Below are positions 10,800-22,600 of a stretch of DNA of 64,000 nucleotides, piece after piece. Position numbers and translations under genes: made by a program. Source of the stretch: Pyricularia pennisetigena (taxonomy: Eukaryota; Ascomycota; Sordariomycetes; Magnaporthales; Pyriculariaceae); the NCBI RefSeq assembly GCF_004337985.1, contig NW_021940924.1, forward strand, positions 496,001-560,000, read 5' to 3'. The notes beneath the pieces were generated by a model. The model worked only from the letters and a program-made list of their open reading frames with translations. It was not told where the DNA came from and did not search any database. How positions within the stretch are numbered: the first letter of the stretch is position 1; every line of letters starts with the position of its first letter.

Positions 10800-12659
10800 A
10801 CGTTGGGTACCCCTTAACCGCACCCCCCTAACAACCGCACCCCCAAAAATCTAACAACAAAATTCCGCGTTTCGGAAATCGATTTAAAAATAAAACTATG
10901 AACGCACAAAAATACAGTTATCTTCAAGCTCTCCCGGTTCACTAACCTCCTCTCCATCATTAGGAACTTCCAAAATCTCTATATCATTTTCTTGCAATCC
11001 AATAATGTTCTTTTTGCTAACCAAAAGCTCGTTTGGATCCGGAACCACCCTCCTCCTTTTAGCCGGCCGTATTGCCTCTAGTTGTGCTTCCAATAAACTG
11101 ATTTTTTGCTGGGCGCTAGCCAAAAGGGTATCTTTGGCTTCGAAGCTTTTTTGGACTTTTGCAAACAAAAGCCGTGAAGTGGCGTTGTTTCTGCTAGACC
11201 GGGAAAATTGTTGCAGCTGAAGTCGGATATCTCGGGTCGTTTTAGGGGTTTTCCAAACAAGTAAAGACGGGTCGTTAATTTTTTGAGTTGGGCTTTCCGG
11301 TGTTTTATCCCTTTGTAAACCGTTATTTTTACTTTTTTGATGTTGATATTGCTATTTTCCAACAAAAAAGGGCTTAAAAGTGGTTTAGCCAAGTTCACCG
11401 GCCATAACCCTGTCGTGCGCCACCCGGATTGGATGACTTTTGCTGAAAATGCTTTGGATCTGGCTTTTCGATAGCAAAGTAGGAAATTTCGTTTTCCAAT
11501 AACCGTCGAACAGCAAAATTGGCTAATAAATCCGAGTTGACGTCGATAAGCCTCTTTTAACGGCCCAAAAACCGATAAATCCAATGGTTGAAGAACGTGC
11601 GACGAATGAGGGGGTAAATATAAGAGTTGAATGTTATTTTGGAGGCAAAGAAGCATAAAATTGTCCGTAACGTGTGATCCATGGCCGTCGAAAACCAATA
11701 ACCGCTTTTCAGGGGTAGCAGGTTGGGTATGCGGAATAAACACCTTCTTTAACCATTCGATAGCTGTTTCGTTATTTGTCCAGCCGTTTTCGGTTGCATG
11801 AAATTGCCAGTTATCGAAAAGATCCAAATCTGTTGGAAACCATTGTTGCTGTACGCTTTTTCCTTTGAATATAACGAGGGGAGGTATAGTAACCCCCGTA
11901 GCCGATATACATTCGATTATGCTCGTCCAACCCCGCGTTCCGGGCTCTTTTCGCTGTAATAGCCGGATTCCGTTAAGCCCTAACACCAGGCCATTAGATC
12001 CTTTGCCTTCCATTATACCGGTTTCGTCCATATTCCAACGGTTTTCCGGTTTGATAGCGTTGATAACCGGGTTCGTAATATAACACCACCAAGATTTAAT
12101 TACCTCCGTTGTAGCGCCATTAACCCGGGCGTTTTCTATTCGACGGGGCCTTTGGGTCTTAAGGATTGGATAACGAGCCAAAAAACGGGTTATCCAACGT
12201 TTTCCAAGGCCCTGTGTTTCTCCGGCGGCCTGAAAAATCCGTTCCGCAAAAAAGCGTAATTTTTATTGCGTTGGTGGAAGGCCTAAATCGGCCTGGGCAA
12301 GCACCCAATCCGCTAAATGATTTTCCTGTTCCGGTGAAAGCTTTTGGAATAGTTGTTTTGTTTGTTTTTTAGATTTGGCGCCGTTAAGACGACCACGAAG
12401 GGTGCTCATAGGTATACCCCATTTTCGGGAGGATTTTGTAATTGATTCGCCATTTTTAACGTCGTTAATAGCGGAAATAAGCTGACTTTCGGTATATTCT
12501 TTCATTTTGAAAAGTAAAGAAGATAAGTTAGAAAAAAGTGATGCAAAAAGCAGAAAATTCATAGAGATATCTATAATAGAAGTTCGAGAGTAAAAATAAA
12601 AGTGTTGTTATTTTTGGGGTGCGGTTGTTAGGGGGGTGCGGTTAGGGGGTACCCAACGT
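10800..12659 (-). mobile_element. Complete pogo/Fot1-type Tc1-mariner transposon, 1860 bp
   Basis: Terminal inverted repeats start ACGTTGGGTACCCC at 10800 and end with the complement at 12659. The element is flanked by the TA target duplication (10798-10799 and 12660-12661). The TIRs extend ~55 bp and contain a subterminal direct repeat, ACCGCACCCCC, twice at each end. The single transposase gene is on the minus strand. TIR matching is near perfect, suggesting recent insertion. Confidence 0.92.
10896..12505 (-). pseudogene. Pogo/Fot1 transposase (DDE_1), one stop and one frameshift
   Basis: The start MKEYTESQ at 12505 opens a psq-type helix-turn-helix, followed by a CENP-B-type DNA-binding region (SPEQENHLADWVL) and a DDE_1 endonuclease core: MDETG, VFDGHGSH and PPHSSHVLQPLD mark the three acidic residues. 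The C-terminal part includes LVWKTP and a helical, basic PAKRRR region, ending at 10896. Two lesions are visible: an in-frame TAA at 12265-12263, and a frame change near 11331-11345 within an A-rich run. The rest is continuous, so transposase in trans could still mobilise the element. Family catalysis is cut-and-paste into TA. Confidence 0.9.
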
Positions 12660-12729
12660 TAGCGCTAACTCCACTTTAGCACCCCCGCACGTGGAGCATC
12701 ACGGCGCGCTATATAAGTCTATATGAGTC

Positions 12730-13360
12730 TATATAGCGGATCCATCGTCACGGGCCGGGCCCGGGGCGATATGGAGGCGGGTGCCTGCTGTGGCCCTGCA
12801 ACTTATATTCCTGGAGAGGTATGACCAGTCTACGGCGCCTTCTGCCGTGGCCCGCGGGTTCCCCAAAGTCTTGTATAGGTACTTTTGTCTGGTTTGCGTA
12901 TTTGGCCACTGAGTCGGGCCGTTGGGCCATTTTTTCCATAGTTGAACACTGTTTGGGCAGTGGACCGAATGGTTTGGTGCCGTGGAGTTATCGTACGAAA
13001 CGGATCGCGTTTTGCGCCCTGGTGAGCAAACCGGTGGTGGTAACTTCGGAAGTCCCCGTGTACTGTCCGCATAGCTAGGTAATGCCCCAGAGTGCGCCGA
13101 GGTAGCCTGAGTTCGTTTGATTCCTTCGTTGGGTCGTATTCCAACTTCCACCGGTCATATGCATCTGACGTTTTCCTGGCCTGCCAACATCGCGCGCTGG
13201 CCTCTCGGGCTGCCTTCCGAAGCTCGGATCGGATGCCGCTGACGGTGCTGTACCTCTGTTGCCACTGATAGCTAGCACGGGCGAGAGGCTGGTACAGGTT
13301 TTTACCCGAAGCTGCCTTGAGTATGCAAGATGCTGGGGAGAGCCACGGTTTTCTGTACAT
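12730..13360 (-). mobile_element. LINE (Tad-like) fragment, RNase H/C-terminal region
   Basis: Minus-strand frame 13360-12830 contains ARCWQARKTSDAY and GHYLAMRTVHGDF.SYHHRF, matching the RNase H-to-tail region of fungal non-LTR retrotransposon ORF2 (usual pattern GH(F/Y)LAARTGHGDFA.YHRRF). The neighbouring frame 13151-12729 continues the homologous-looking text, implying a frameshift near 13100. No reverse transcriptase core remains. It lies about 70 bp from the pogo insertion site. Confidence 0.55.
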
Positions 13361-13914
13361 TCGAAATCAATTTAGTTTATGCTGCAAATGCTTTCAAGCA
13401 GGTAAGGTGAATTAGCTCAAAAAGGAAGGGCCCTGCTTGCTAGCTTTAGTGATGCCTACATGAAGAGTGATAGCAGGTGACGAGGACCAGAAAAGGTTTC
13501 TAGCATTTGGGCAGATTCAAGGTCGACCCGGAGGGCGTTGGCGTCAATCGCGATGAGTGCTTATACAAAGCTTGCTGATTTATCGGCGGTCATGCTTCGC
13601 ATGGCTCACTACATTATTGGTAAAAAGTCGTTCTATCTACGAAATAAACACCACCTCTGGACCGATAGTTTTCCAACTGCAACTTTACCTAGACACGCCT
13701 GCCCCAAGGTCTATTGGACCCGTAGTTCTCAGGTAGGTGATGCTGGACATATTTTTGCCACAGTTGGTGAGGCAGACTGAACAACTTTAAATTGCAGCTG
13801 GCTGCGGCGGGGTTTTCACATTTGGGAACTGCGCCGCCGGCCGCGACTGGCATGGGCTCGTAGTCTGTAGCGGTAGAAAGTCGTCACTCGAGCTGCTTTG
13901 CCGCCGTCGTTTGA
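13361..13914. other. Intergenic region
   Basis: No supported gene; an 80-codon ORF at 13538 lacks recognisable features. Confidence 0.35.
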
Positions 13915-14387
13915 TTACCGCAAATTCCAGCCCCAGTACTCTGCGATCGGTTTACGAGCAAGATCTTGTGGAAGACAACCTATGATACGGATGGCTTAGT
14001 CTAAAAGGCTCACTCACAAAAGGAATACATATGCAATCGAGACTTACTGCTCTGCGCTGGAGCTCTTTGCCGGTTGAACTTGGAGGACGGGGTCTCATGC
14101 GATCCCGTGGTGAACCCAACAACTCGCACTGAAGGTGTGGGGTCGAATTCTTCGAATTTGTGATTTCTTTTGGGTTTTCCAGCTTCACCTCGGCTGTCGG
14201 GCTCTCGCTGGTCTTTTTCGTTGTCATCAATTGCGTTCTCCGGCTGCTTATCTTTGTTAAGGATAGACCGCGCTGGTAACGGTTTCTTTGGCGATGGCGC
14301 ACGACGAATCATATTCGTGTTGGGGACTAACCAAAAGTATGATGACAGAGAAGTCGACAGTTGTTGTATCATGCGAAGTTTCACCAC
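13915..14387 (-). CDS. Hypothetical two-exon basic/charged protein
   Basis: Exon 1 runs from ATG 14387 (or 14372, or 14312) to 14048. A 68-bp intron (14047-13980; GTAAGT donor, TCATAG acceptor) joins it in frame to a 21-codon exon 2 (13979-13915) ending IAEYWGWNLR. The longest form has a hydrophobic start (STSLSSYFWLVP); the form starting at 14312 (MIRRAPSPKK) is fully hydrophilic, with a KDKQPENAIDDNEKDQREPD charged stretch. The C-terminal YWGW motif is the only distinctive feature. No family is recognised, but the perfect donor and phase-consistent exons support a real gene. Confidence 0.6.
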
Positions 14388-14399
14388 CGTCGGAGATCT

Positions 14400-16150
14400 A
14401 TGGCTGTTATTTAATATTCTCGGGATGATGGGCCGTTCCGAGCAACACTACGTCCTACTACTAAGGCACCAGCATGGATAGTGAGAGGGCGGCAAAAGTA
14501 TTGTCCTAGCAAAGGATCCGGGTCGCTGTGTTGGCGCAGCGCAGAATTTGGTAAGATCCCGGCTTTCCTAGAGTTCGCCCGCGCAGACGAATCAGAAACT
14601 GGACATGCGTCCCTGCTACCTTGACAAAGAGAGTTATTCGTGCCAAGCCAAAGCAATTTACATTTTCACGTGTTGAATAGGACATTAAGCATCTGGCCCG
14701 TTAATTGTATGCACGAGTCCCTGTGCACAGCATCCCCCCTCCCAATATCCATAGGATAGCTTCATATACTCCGCAAGCAAATCCCACTGTGATGAACTGA
14801 ACACGACGAGAGTGAGCGGAGCCGTCACAGTGTGATAATCTTGGCGGCTGGGGGGAAGCTGGTAATGCAGCCTTTGGTGCGTTGTTGCATGCGTTTTTCC
14901 TCTGGATTATTTGTCCTTGATGCCACGGAAATGAAATTACTTACCGGATATTGGTGAATTGCCAAGGGCGATCGACAAAGGAAGCATCAGGCGATAATCA
15001 ACTACGATAACGAGCGGATTTCACAGAACAGAGAGCACTGCAATTTCAGGGGCCTCCATGAATGTGACGGGTGTCTGAGAAACTCTTTGGAAGCAGTACC
15101 ATACACGCTCCAGTGGGTAGTTTGATGGGAGACTATGTTGCTGGGAAGGCCATCCCCTTCACCCAGTGCCACCACTGAACTCTCTTACTAACTGCATAAT
15201 AACAGCCAACCATTGCTTTAAAGGAAATGATGTTCATGCCCACCAGTTTGATTTAGGGGGCATAAGCCCCCCTCGTCGCCCACTGTCTCCTATCATCTGC
15301 ATGAAAATGTGGAAAAAGATGTCTCATTGTCTGGGCACTCGATACTTGATTCAGGTATTTCCTTGCTGCTGCACGTTCTGTCACTTCTATCAGTATGTTT
15401 GCTTTGCCCATACATTTAAAACGATCAATAGCCTGTAATGCACTAAAGCTTTTCTTGACAACTATCTCTGATCACTAATCTTTTGATTGCAAACACCTAA
15501 TTTATACCGTTTTCTCTGGTCAGGGCTTTAAACTATGACACTTACTTGTGGACAGATTCGCCTCACGCCGATCCTCCAATACGTCACAGACCATTTTATT
15601 AAGGATTGCAGATGGTTCGTGATAAATTCGACGCTTTAAAGTAGACCAGCCGCATTTTACCAACACTTATCCAGTGCATAAAATCCATTTCATCACGCCA
15701 GCATCATTATATGACGTTAAACCCCGCGTTTTAACGCCCCATAAATAACGTATTACGGAAATGGGGGGCCTTTTACATAATTAAAAACCTATCACGCTGG
15801 AAATGGACGGTTTTTAAAATAGGATAATTGGTTTAAAACAACCTAATAACATGCTGGGGCTGTATTGCATAACCATTACATTATGGTAGCAGCATCTGTC
15901 AAGGCGCAAGCGTTTGGCAAACATTTGCCACCGCCATTAAACATTCCAATACATGGGGCCCTTTAGTTAGGGGGGCCTATTTTACATTACATGCACACGG
16001 TGGCAGCGATCATTGCACCTGTGATTGGAGAGTAAGCACAAAGGTAGTGAATTTACAGCGAAAAGAGCCTGATAAAAAAAACTACCCCTCAGGGTATTGT
16101 TTAATAAATGGGACATAAATTCAACTTGATTTGACTAATACACTCCAATA
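14400..16150. other. Long intergenic region
   Basis: No gene supported over 1.75 kb. A 90-codon ORF at 15166 is low-quality. Between about 15700 and 15990 similar blocks recur (GGGGGGCCTTTTACATAA near 15763, GGGGGGCCTATTTTACATTA near 15970), which may be remains of a transposon or a local duplication. Confidence 0.4.
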
Positions 16151-16777
16151 ATGGCCTTACTTGCTAACATCCCTTTCTCAAGCCTCGAAACACTGGCCCT
16201 ACCTTTTAATGCTGGCATCACTAAGTTTAATCACCTCGCCTCTTACAACTGGATCGAATGTCCCACATCAACCATAACCGTTCCGGGTAGCCCCGCCAAA
16301 TGGTCACCACCTACCGGGCCCACCCGGCTGAAAAAGGACAGGGGCTACTTTTATACGGCACAGAATCTGGCCCGCCATCCCGAAAACCCTTTCGAGCCTC
16401 TTTTTCGCTCCATGCTCCTTACAAATCCCTTGGTTGACCTTCAATCATTTGATGTTGTGACTGACCGGAACAATATACGGAAATTGCTGTCGTTTGTCGA
16501 ACCCGGCATCGGGGGCAACAGAGTTGAGGATTTCGCCATCAACATTGAGGTGGTCGGCACGACGGCTTTGTTCTCCCGTGAAGAAAACGAGGTCAGGCGA
16601 TACGTCGCACCACACGAATTCCGGGGCCACGGCCACGAGTTTGAAAAGGCCTACACTACGAACAGCATAAGGAGCAGCACTGGGCATTACAAGATTGCTG
16701 AGTATTGGTTTGGTGGACTCAAGTTACTCGTCAGATATGAGGTGGACGGTTATGTCTCTCCAGTTGCAACAGATTGA
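16151..16777 (+). CDS. Fungal protein of the 'geranylgeranyl pyrophosphate synthetase-like' family, C-truncated
   Basis: 208 residues, single exon. It has the conserved pattern of a large fungal family often auto-named 'geranylgeranyl pyrophosphate synthetase' although it lacks the DDxxD motifs of a real prenyltransferase: ASYNWIECPTSTITVPGSP, a YF-x-N-x-A-x-HP segment (YFYTAQNLARHPENPFEP), FAINIEVVGTTALFSREE, GHGHEFEKAYTT and YWFGGLKLLVRYEVDGY. Full-length members continue well beyond this last block; this copy stops about 10 residues later, so it is probably truncated. Function unknown. The ATG follows an AT-rich leader. Confidence 0.7.
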   Translation: MALLANIPFSSLETLALPFNAGITKFNHLASYNWIECPTSTITVPGSPAKWSPPTGPTRLKKDRGYFYTAQNLARHPENPFEPLFRSMLLTNPLVDLQSFDVVTDRNNIRKLLSFVEPGIGGNRVEDFAINIEVVGTTALFSREENEVRRYVAPHEFRGHGHEFEKAYTTNSIRSSTGHYKIAEYWFGGLKLLVRYEVDGYVSPVATD

Positions 16778-18840
16778 AGCTGTGTATTTGGTGGCATGCT
16801 GGGCGAGTCACCAGAAAGAACAGCAAAGAAAAACGGGAATGAATCAGGTGCAATCTCGACGTTAAGCATTTTATAGTTTAACTGAGTTTGGCTTTGTTTG
16901 CCTCTTCAATCACACTGAGTGTCCCGCCAAAATCAGCCCCTGAGAACCTGTACAACGGCGACATACATCGGCTCTTTCCGACCTCCATACCTCGAGCCTA
17001 TGCGCGTGAGCTCAGTCAATTCACGTGAGACTTTCCCTGCTATGGCAGGATGTGTTCCACTCCCTTTGACGCTGAAGTGGAATGAATCAGGATGATCTAG
17101 CAGCTATGTAGCTTGGTTCAATTTGCTTCTCGCAGCTTGTTTTATTCGAGAAGGATAAAGAAAAGTCTCAAAATGAGTTAACTTACAATGGTGATGCCCA
17201 ATGCAACCACACCACCTGTACGGCGTCCTCGCCTGCAGCTTACTGAAGTGCCTGCACCTTGGTAACCTTGGTAGAGCGCTAGCTTGAAACTCTGGAAGAT
17301 GTCCAGGAACCCATATAACGGAGTACGATTGCGAGGAAAGCAAAATTTTCGCCAAGTCTTTGGGCTACCCCAGCCCTTTCCTCCTAACAACGCTGATCGT
17401 TCCCTGCAGCCCAGCTTGTTGACCCGGAACTCGTCACGGCTTTTTCGGCAAATCTCTGGAAATTCTATCAGCTCCCTTCGATGATTCATTTGTCATGCCC
17501 GACTTGTTGGATACAGTCCCTGATGGGGAATTTGAGTCTGGTGTCGCGCCAGGAAGGCCAGTCGGTGGCGACGATGGGTTTATCGTACATTACGAGCGAT
17601 AAAGACTGCTATTTAGATTGGTGGTGGGAGACCGGTGATGGATATCCATGCGAACGAAGATTATGCGATCGAGCACAGGAGCGGGAAAGACAAAAGAGGT
17701 CGCGAAGCTGAAGGGCAGGTGGACGGAAACCTCCAAGCAAACAAACTACTTGACCGCTGTCAGGCATGCATGGGTGAAAGATATATTAACTTTTCTTGGA
17801 CGGCCGTTGGGTAAATGCAAATATAACAGGTACAAACACAAAAGACTTGATTGGACCGATTAGATATTTTCACTGTTCGAAATTATTCTGAAATCTCTAA
17901 TGTTTTAGACCGTAGCCTGAGGAACGGTTCGTCTGATTCTGGGCTACCCCCACGTGGTTGCGGATGCCTATCCTTCCCATCCCACCTAAAAAGGCGGACT
18001 CAGTAATTCGCCCCTCCAAACCCGTAAATCGGATTGCTTGCTAGCTTAGAGTTGACGAGAATGTATGCTATCATTGGCGGGCCTTTTGTGCCCTTTAAGG
18101 AGAAACCTGTTTCTGAGGAGGTACGTTTTATTGCGACTGTTTAGTCAACAAAGCGGGGTAAGACTTTCCTCCGGGTCGTGCTGGAGCTGGAAGTGACTTC
18201 CTAGAACTTTCGTTAATAGGTTCACGGAAAAGATCTTCGCGGAACAAGAAGAAGATTCCCAATTAGGCCGGTATTTTAACCATGTAAATATTGGAAAACA
18301 GGCTAAATCAGCTAAATAACCCTAACCCCAAAACACACCCTTACAAAGATAACTTTGTCAACAAGAAGAGCTAACGTTAGGTTTAACTTTTCAAAATAGG
18401 CCTGCAGGAATTGCAATCGAACGCACGGTAAATCTTTATTTCCAATTTTCCAGCTATCAGAAAGTCGAGCTGATGAAACCACGTCCACATCAGCCAAATT
18501 CTCACATCCAATTAAAGGAGCACCTCATATACCCTCATAATTCCATTGCATTTGGGCGACTGTTAGTGAACAAGCACCAAATTGACTGACCCCGCTTTCG
18601 GCGTGCATCTTGTCACCCCTGACGTGTTTGACATGTGAGTGGACCACCCACGAGTGCCACCACTTTTGAACTTCGATTGAAACTCCAGGCGGGAGAAATA
18701 GATGAGTGTAAGGCCGCTTTCGTTAAAAGTCGAAGATTTTTTTTTTTAGAAAGCTGGCTCGACAAGCGCTCAACTATCACCCCGCAAACGTGGCGCGACG
18801 CGTTGACGTTTCCCGTAAAATATATGCCAGTTCCCTTTGG
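16778..18840. other. Gene-poor stretch
   Basis: Overlapping ORFs at 17104-17489 include a good GTAAGT donor (near 17187, minus strand) but no consistent partner exon. 17648-17863 and 18312-18497 show no features. No RNA gene seen. Confidence 0.35.
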
Positions 18841-18868
18841 GGGCGGGCGGGGGGGGGGGGGGGGGGGA
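18841..18868. repeat. Poly-G tract
   Basis: About 28 bp almost purely G (an interrupting C near the start). Glycine/proline ORFs across it are artefacts. Confidence 0.85.
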
Positions 18869-19524
18869 TAACTGGAACGAGGAGTTGGTCGACCAAACCC
18901 CGCCATCCTCGGGGGCGTTTCGTCGGGTCATGGTGCTGAGAGAACGTTCCTACCCTACAAACCACCCCCACTACACAATAAACGATACCACACAATGGTA
19001 TCTCCCTTTACACGATTTTTTCGGTACTCTATGAACCTCTCACCCACTCACCAATCAATAATAATTCGTTGCAACGCATTCCAGTTCTCTTCCGCTACTC
19101 AATGCGACTTTTTATCGCTACAAACAGGCCGATTTCGTGGAAAGGGGGTGCCAACAAAGTAGACTCTTTTGCGGTGCCGTCTATTTTGTGGTGGGGTGCT
19201 AACCTACTAGGCTGTAGCGGACCGGCGATGCATTAGTGAGGTTTAGTGCACTTTTTAGAATATCACATGTTCGCATTTTAACCTTCACGACAGAGATCCC
19301 CTCGGCTGTATATGGGTGGATTCTATGTCCTTCTTGAGGGATTTACTTCGTAGTTGTACCATGCAAATGCCCCATTGTTTATTCGTAGGGAATGATATTT
19401 AAGTAACGCATCGTTACATCACCCAAATCTTTTGTCTCAAGGTCCTTAACCTTTCCCATTCAATCTTATTCCTTTTTATCCACCGGTTGCCATACATTAC
19501 CGATTATTACACACTACCAATACA

Positions 19525-19599
19525 ATGTCGTCACAGTGCCCGCAATGCAATGGGAAGGGAGGCACAGGGGGGGTTAAATGTACAGGTTGTGGGAAGTAG
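19525..19599 (+). CDS. 24-residue CxxC micro-protein
   Basis: ATG 19525 to TAG encodes 24 residues with two CxxC pairs (CPQC near the start, CTGC near the end) separated by a Gly-rich linker, like one DnaJ-type zinc repeat. The upstream 100 bp has a CT-rich, ATG-free leader typical of fungal promoters. Zinc binding is inferred from the spacing. It could also be the first exon of a longer spliced gene, although no clear donor follows. Confidence 0.35.
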   Translation: MSSQCPQCNGKGGTGGVKCTGCGK

Positions 19600-19645
19600 G
19601 GGGATAGGGGAACAATATTAAGGTACGTAATGTTACTACCGAACC

Positions 19646-22600
19646 TCATATGTTTGCAAATACATTAACATTCTGATCAAGCTCCGTCAGGTTCCAGCCG
19701 ATACCAGTCGTCTGCTCCATTCTCTCAAGGATCTTGCTTATGGCTTCGTCCTTCACCTCCAACCGTGTCCAACCTACCGACTCATTTCGCGGCCCAAGTA
19801 TGATGGTCATGGCATAACCACTGTGGATTTCGAAATTGATCGTGGGGTCGAATATCGTTCTGTAGGAAGGAAGCTGTTAGCATACTCAACATGGAATATC
19901 GGAAAACAAAGTCGAATGTACTTACAATCCACTCGACAGTTGTTTGCTTTTGGTGTATTGTTGAATCTCGTTACTCAAGTTCAAAAAAGAGGGTGACCCG
20001 TCCAGCCATGGTTCCGGCCACGTTGCAGTGTGCGAACCGGTGAAATACTGTACAACTGTGTCTTGGGATAGTATGTGTAAAACCAAGCACCGATCGTTGT
20101 TTTGAACTGTATTCCGCTTTAAATAGACCGGGTGATCCCCTGTCGGATGCCACCACGAGCAATGCCAGATTGTGCACGGCGTTGACCTGAACCACTGTTT
20201 TGTGACGTTTTGTAGTCGCGCGTTTCCCAGAATCGAGCAAAGGATGGCCAGTCCCTCTGAGCTCCACAAGAAGCTTTTTTTCAATATACCGATTTGTTCA
20301 GCGACCAAGTTGTCGTTCCAATGTGAGAATCCCTTCCCACGTAAATCCGACAGATCGATTTTCAGTTGGCTCACCGGCTCAGGCGCTAAATCGCGAGTGT
20401 CCGGAACATTGAAAACTTTGTTGTGTTCAAAGTCGAGTACGAAATTTATCTGTCTAAATGTTGGACCCCACCCATCTGTGGTGGTGGATGTAACATAGAC
20501 GGAGTTTTCATCAATGAGCGATACGGCTTTGTCTTCCACTGGATAATTCATACCAAGTGTGCGGTTATGCGGGTTTGGCGGATTGATAATGGAACTAATT
20601 TCCATTGACGATACGTTCTTTTGTTGGCTCGGGGAGCTAGTCGATAGGGCGAGGTTCGGCATCGTGCATATCGTATGAAGATTCGCCGATTGGACGGAAA
20701 ATGGCTGTACTTGGGTGGCTGTGCCATGCAGCGCAGCCTCGGGAGAATGGCCACACATTGCCTGATGAATTGAAGGCAGAGGCGAAAGCGGACTAATGAT
20801 CGTCGGATCGGTATAGTGTTCCTGGAGCAAATTTTCAGGGAAGCTTAATGTAGGAGTGTTGGCAAGGGCTGAGTTGCAAACCTGAAGGTGACTTGGTACA
20901 TCTTGATACCATGTCAGTTGGCTGTTGTGCGCTTTTTGGGAAGATGGTATCTTACTAAGTGAAGGTTTAGGAGACATAGGCGACCAGCTGGGAGCCTGGG
21001 GAATCTTGCTCTCGAAGTCAATCACTGAGGAGTCGTCGCTATATGTCGCCATATCGGTAACAATAGAACTGTTGTTCGTCCCGCCACTGTCCACGCAAGA
21101 TTGTCAGCAACATTGATGTTGTGAGCTGATACTTCTTTTTACTTACACATCAGTGATAGCCCCATCATTGTCCACTCCTGTATCTTCTGTCAACATTCTC
21201 TTTCGCCGTTTTCTCCAGGGAACACATTCTCCTTCGACTGCAGCCCCTTCCGTTGATTGGGATGGGTCTGCTGGTGACGAAGAAGAAGAGGTGTTCTGAG
21301 TAGGGGCTGGCGAGTCACATTTCCGTTTGCTCCAATGCTTAATTGTTGGTTCGTGAAGAGTATCGCTTGCGTCAATAATGATAATGTCGTCTTCGTTCTC
21401 CGTCGCTTTGTTAGCAGCAGCAATTTTGCTGTCGACGGGCCCACTAGCGATGGTGGCGGCTGCTAGGGTCCGGCGAAACTCGAGGGGTTTGATGGCCCAG
21501 TTAAGATCACCGTGCTTAGCAAACACAATAGCTTGTTCGGCGATTTGTTTAGCGAATGCCAGGACGTAAACCCCACAGTCGGAATCATTGGTCTGCTGGG
21601 GAACTGTAATCTGCCGTTGCTCTACCTGACCCTTGAATCCACAAGCCCTCAGATACCTAAGCCAGCTGTCGTAAGTTTTGTCGTGCAATGCCTTGCAATT
21701 AAGGGAATCGAGAATACAAACGATTCGCTCGCTGTCGGTTAAGGCGCTAAACGGCTTGTACATGGCCAGGAGGATCCAGTGATCAATGTCAGGGATGTGG
21801 ACAGGCATCAAGACAATGTTTGAATTGAAGGGGTCGCCATGTTCGCCCCTCCACTTCTGCATATCGGGTTCATACTGATTAAGGAAATGGCTGTTGAGGA
21901 AACAGAAGCCTTCCTGCCTGGCAAGGGGGCCAATATACCCATTTATCTCCTTGTCGTTAAGCCGTGTGTGTTCGTCAAGCAGAAGGGCGGACCTTTCCAA
22001 CTGGGGGGACGATGGAGCCACCAAGGTCGGTGATGAGTGGATTGGGGGAGACGAGCTGGAGGAAATGAAGGTGTCTGGTCCTCCCAATGATGGTGTTGAC
22101 TTGCCGACGGCCGATGTCCCATGACTACTTGAGGGCGCCGTCGGGGTCTCATGCCTGGGAGTATGCGGCGAACGATACGGTGATGACTGTTGTTGTGTTG
22201 TCGGCCGTGAGTAAGATGATCGCAATGATGCAAATGGTTGCTCGGTTGCAATTGTTTCGGTTTCGGTGTTGCTTGCTTCGCTTCCGTCAGCGCCGGCCAT
22301 TTTGGTGTCGTCGATGACGTCTGCTGCGCATTCGGTGCCATCTTCGATATTTGTGCCGTCTGCATCTGCATTTTCGGTATTGTCTACCTCTCCGCCATCA
22401 CTGGACGGCGATGTAAATAGAGAGCGGTATGATGGACGTGATGGTCGTAAGCTTGGTTTGGTGTTACTAGCTTCGGTGTTGCCTCTCTCGGTGCTGCTTG
22501 TGCTCTGTAACTTAGGAAAGGACGATTCTTCTGAAAGCAGCCTCGAAAGGACGATAGATCCATCCTGATCCACCAGATAACGGTTTTCGTCGCGAGGAAA

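Noticed and set aside
16151..16777. A genuine geranylgeranyl diphosphate synthase
   Set aside because: No DDxxD motifs; the name is a common automatic label for this fungal family.
17104..17489. Minus-strand ORF with a good GTAAGT donor
   Set aside because: No phase-consistent second exon or recognisable domain; left uncalled.
18613..19034. Gly- and Pro-rich ORFs
   Set aside because: Created by the poly-G tract; no conserved sequence around it.
21839..22568. Several plus-strand ORFs of 60-100 codons
   Set aside because: They lie opposite the Ser/Thr/Pro-rich linker exon of the Ulp1-like gene and have no features of their own.
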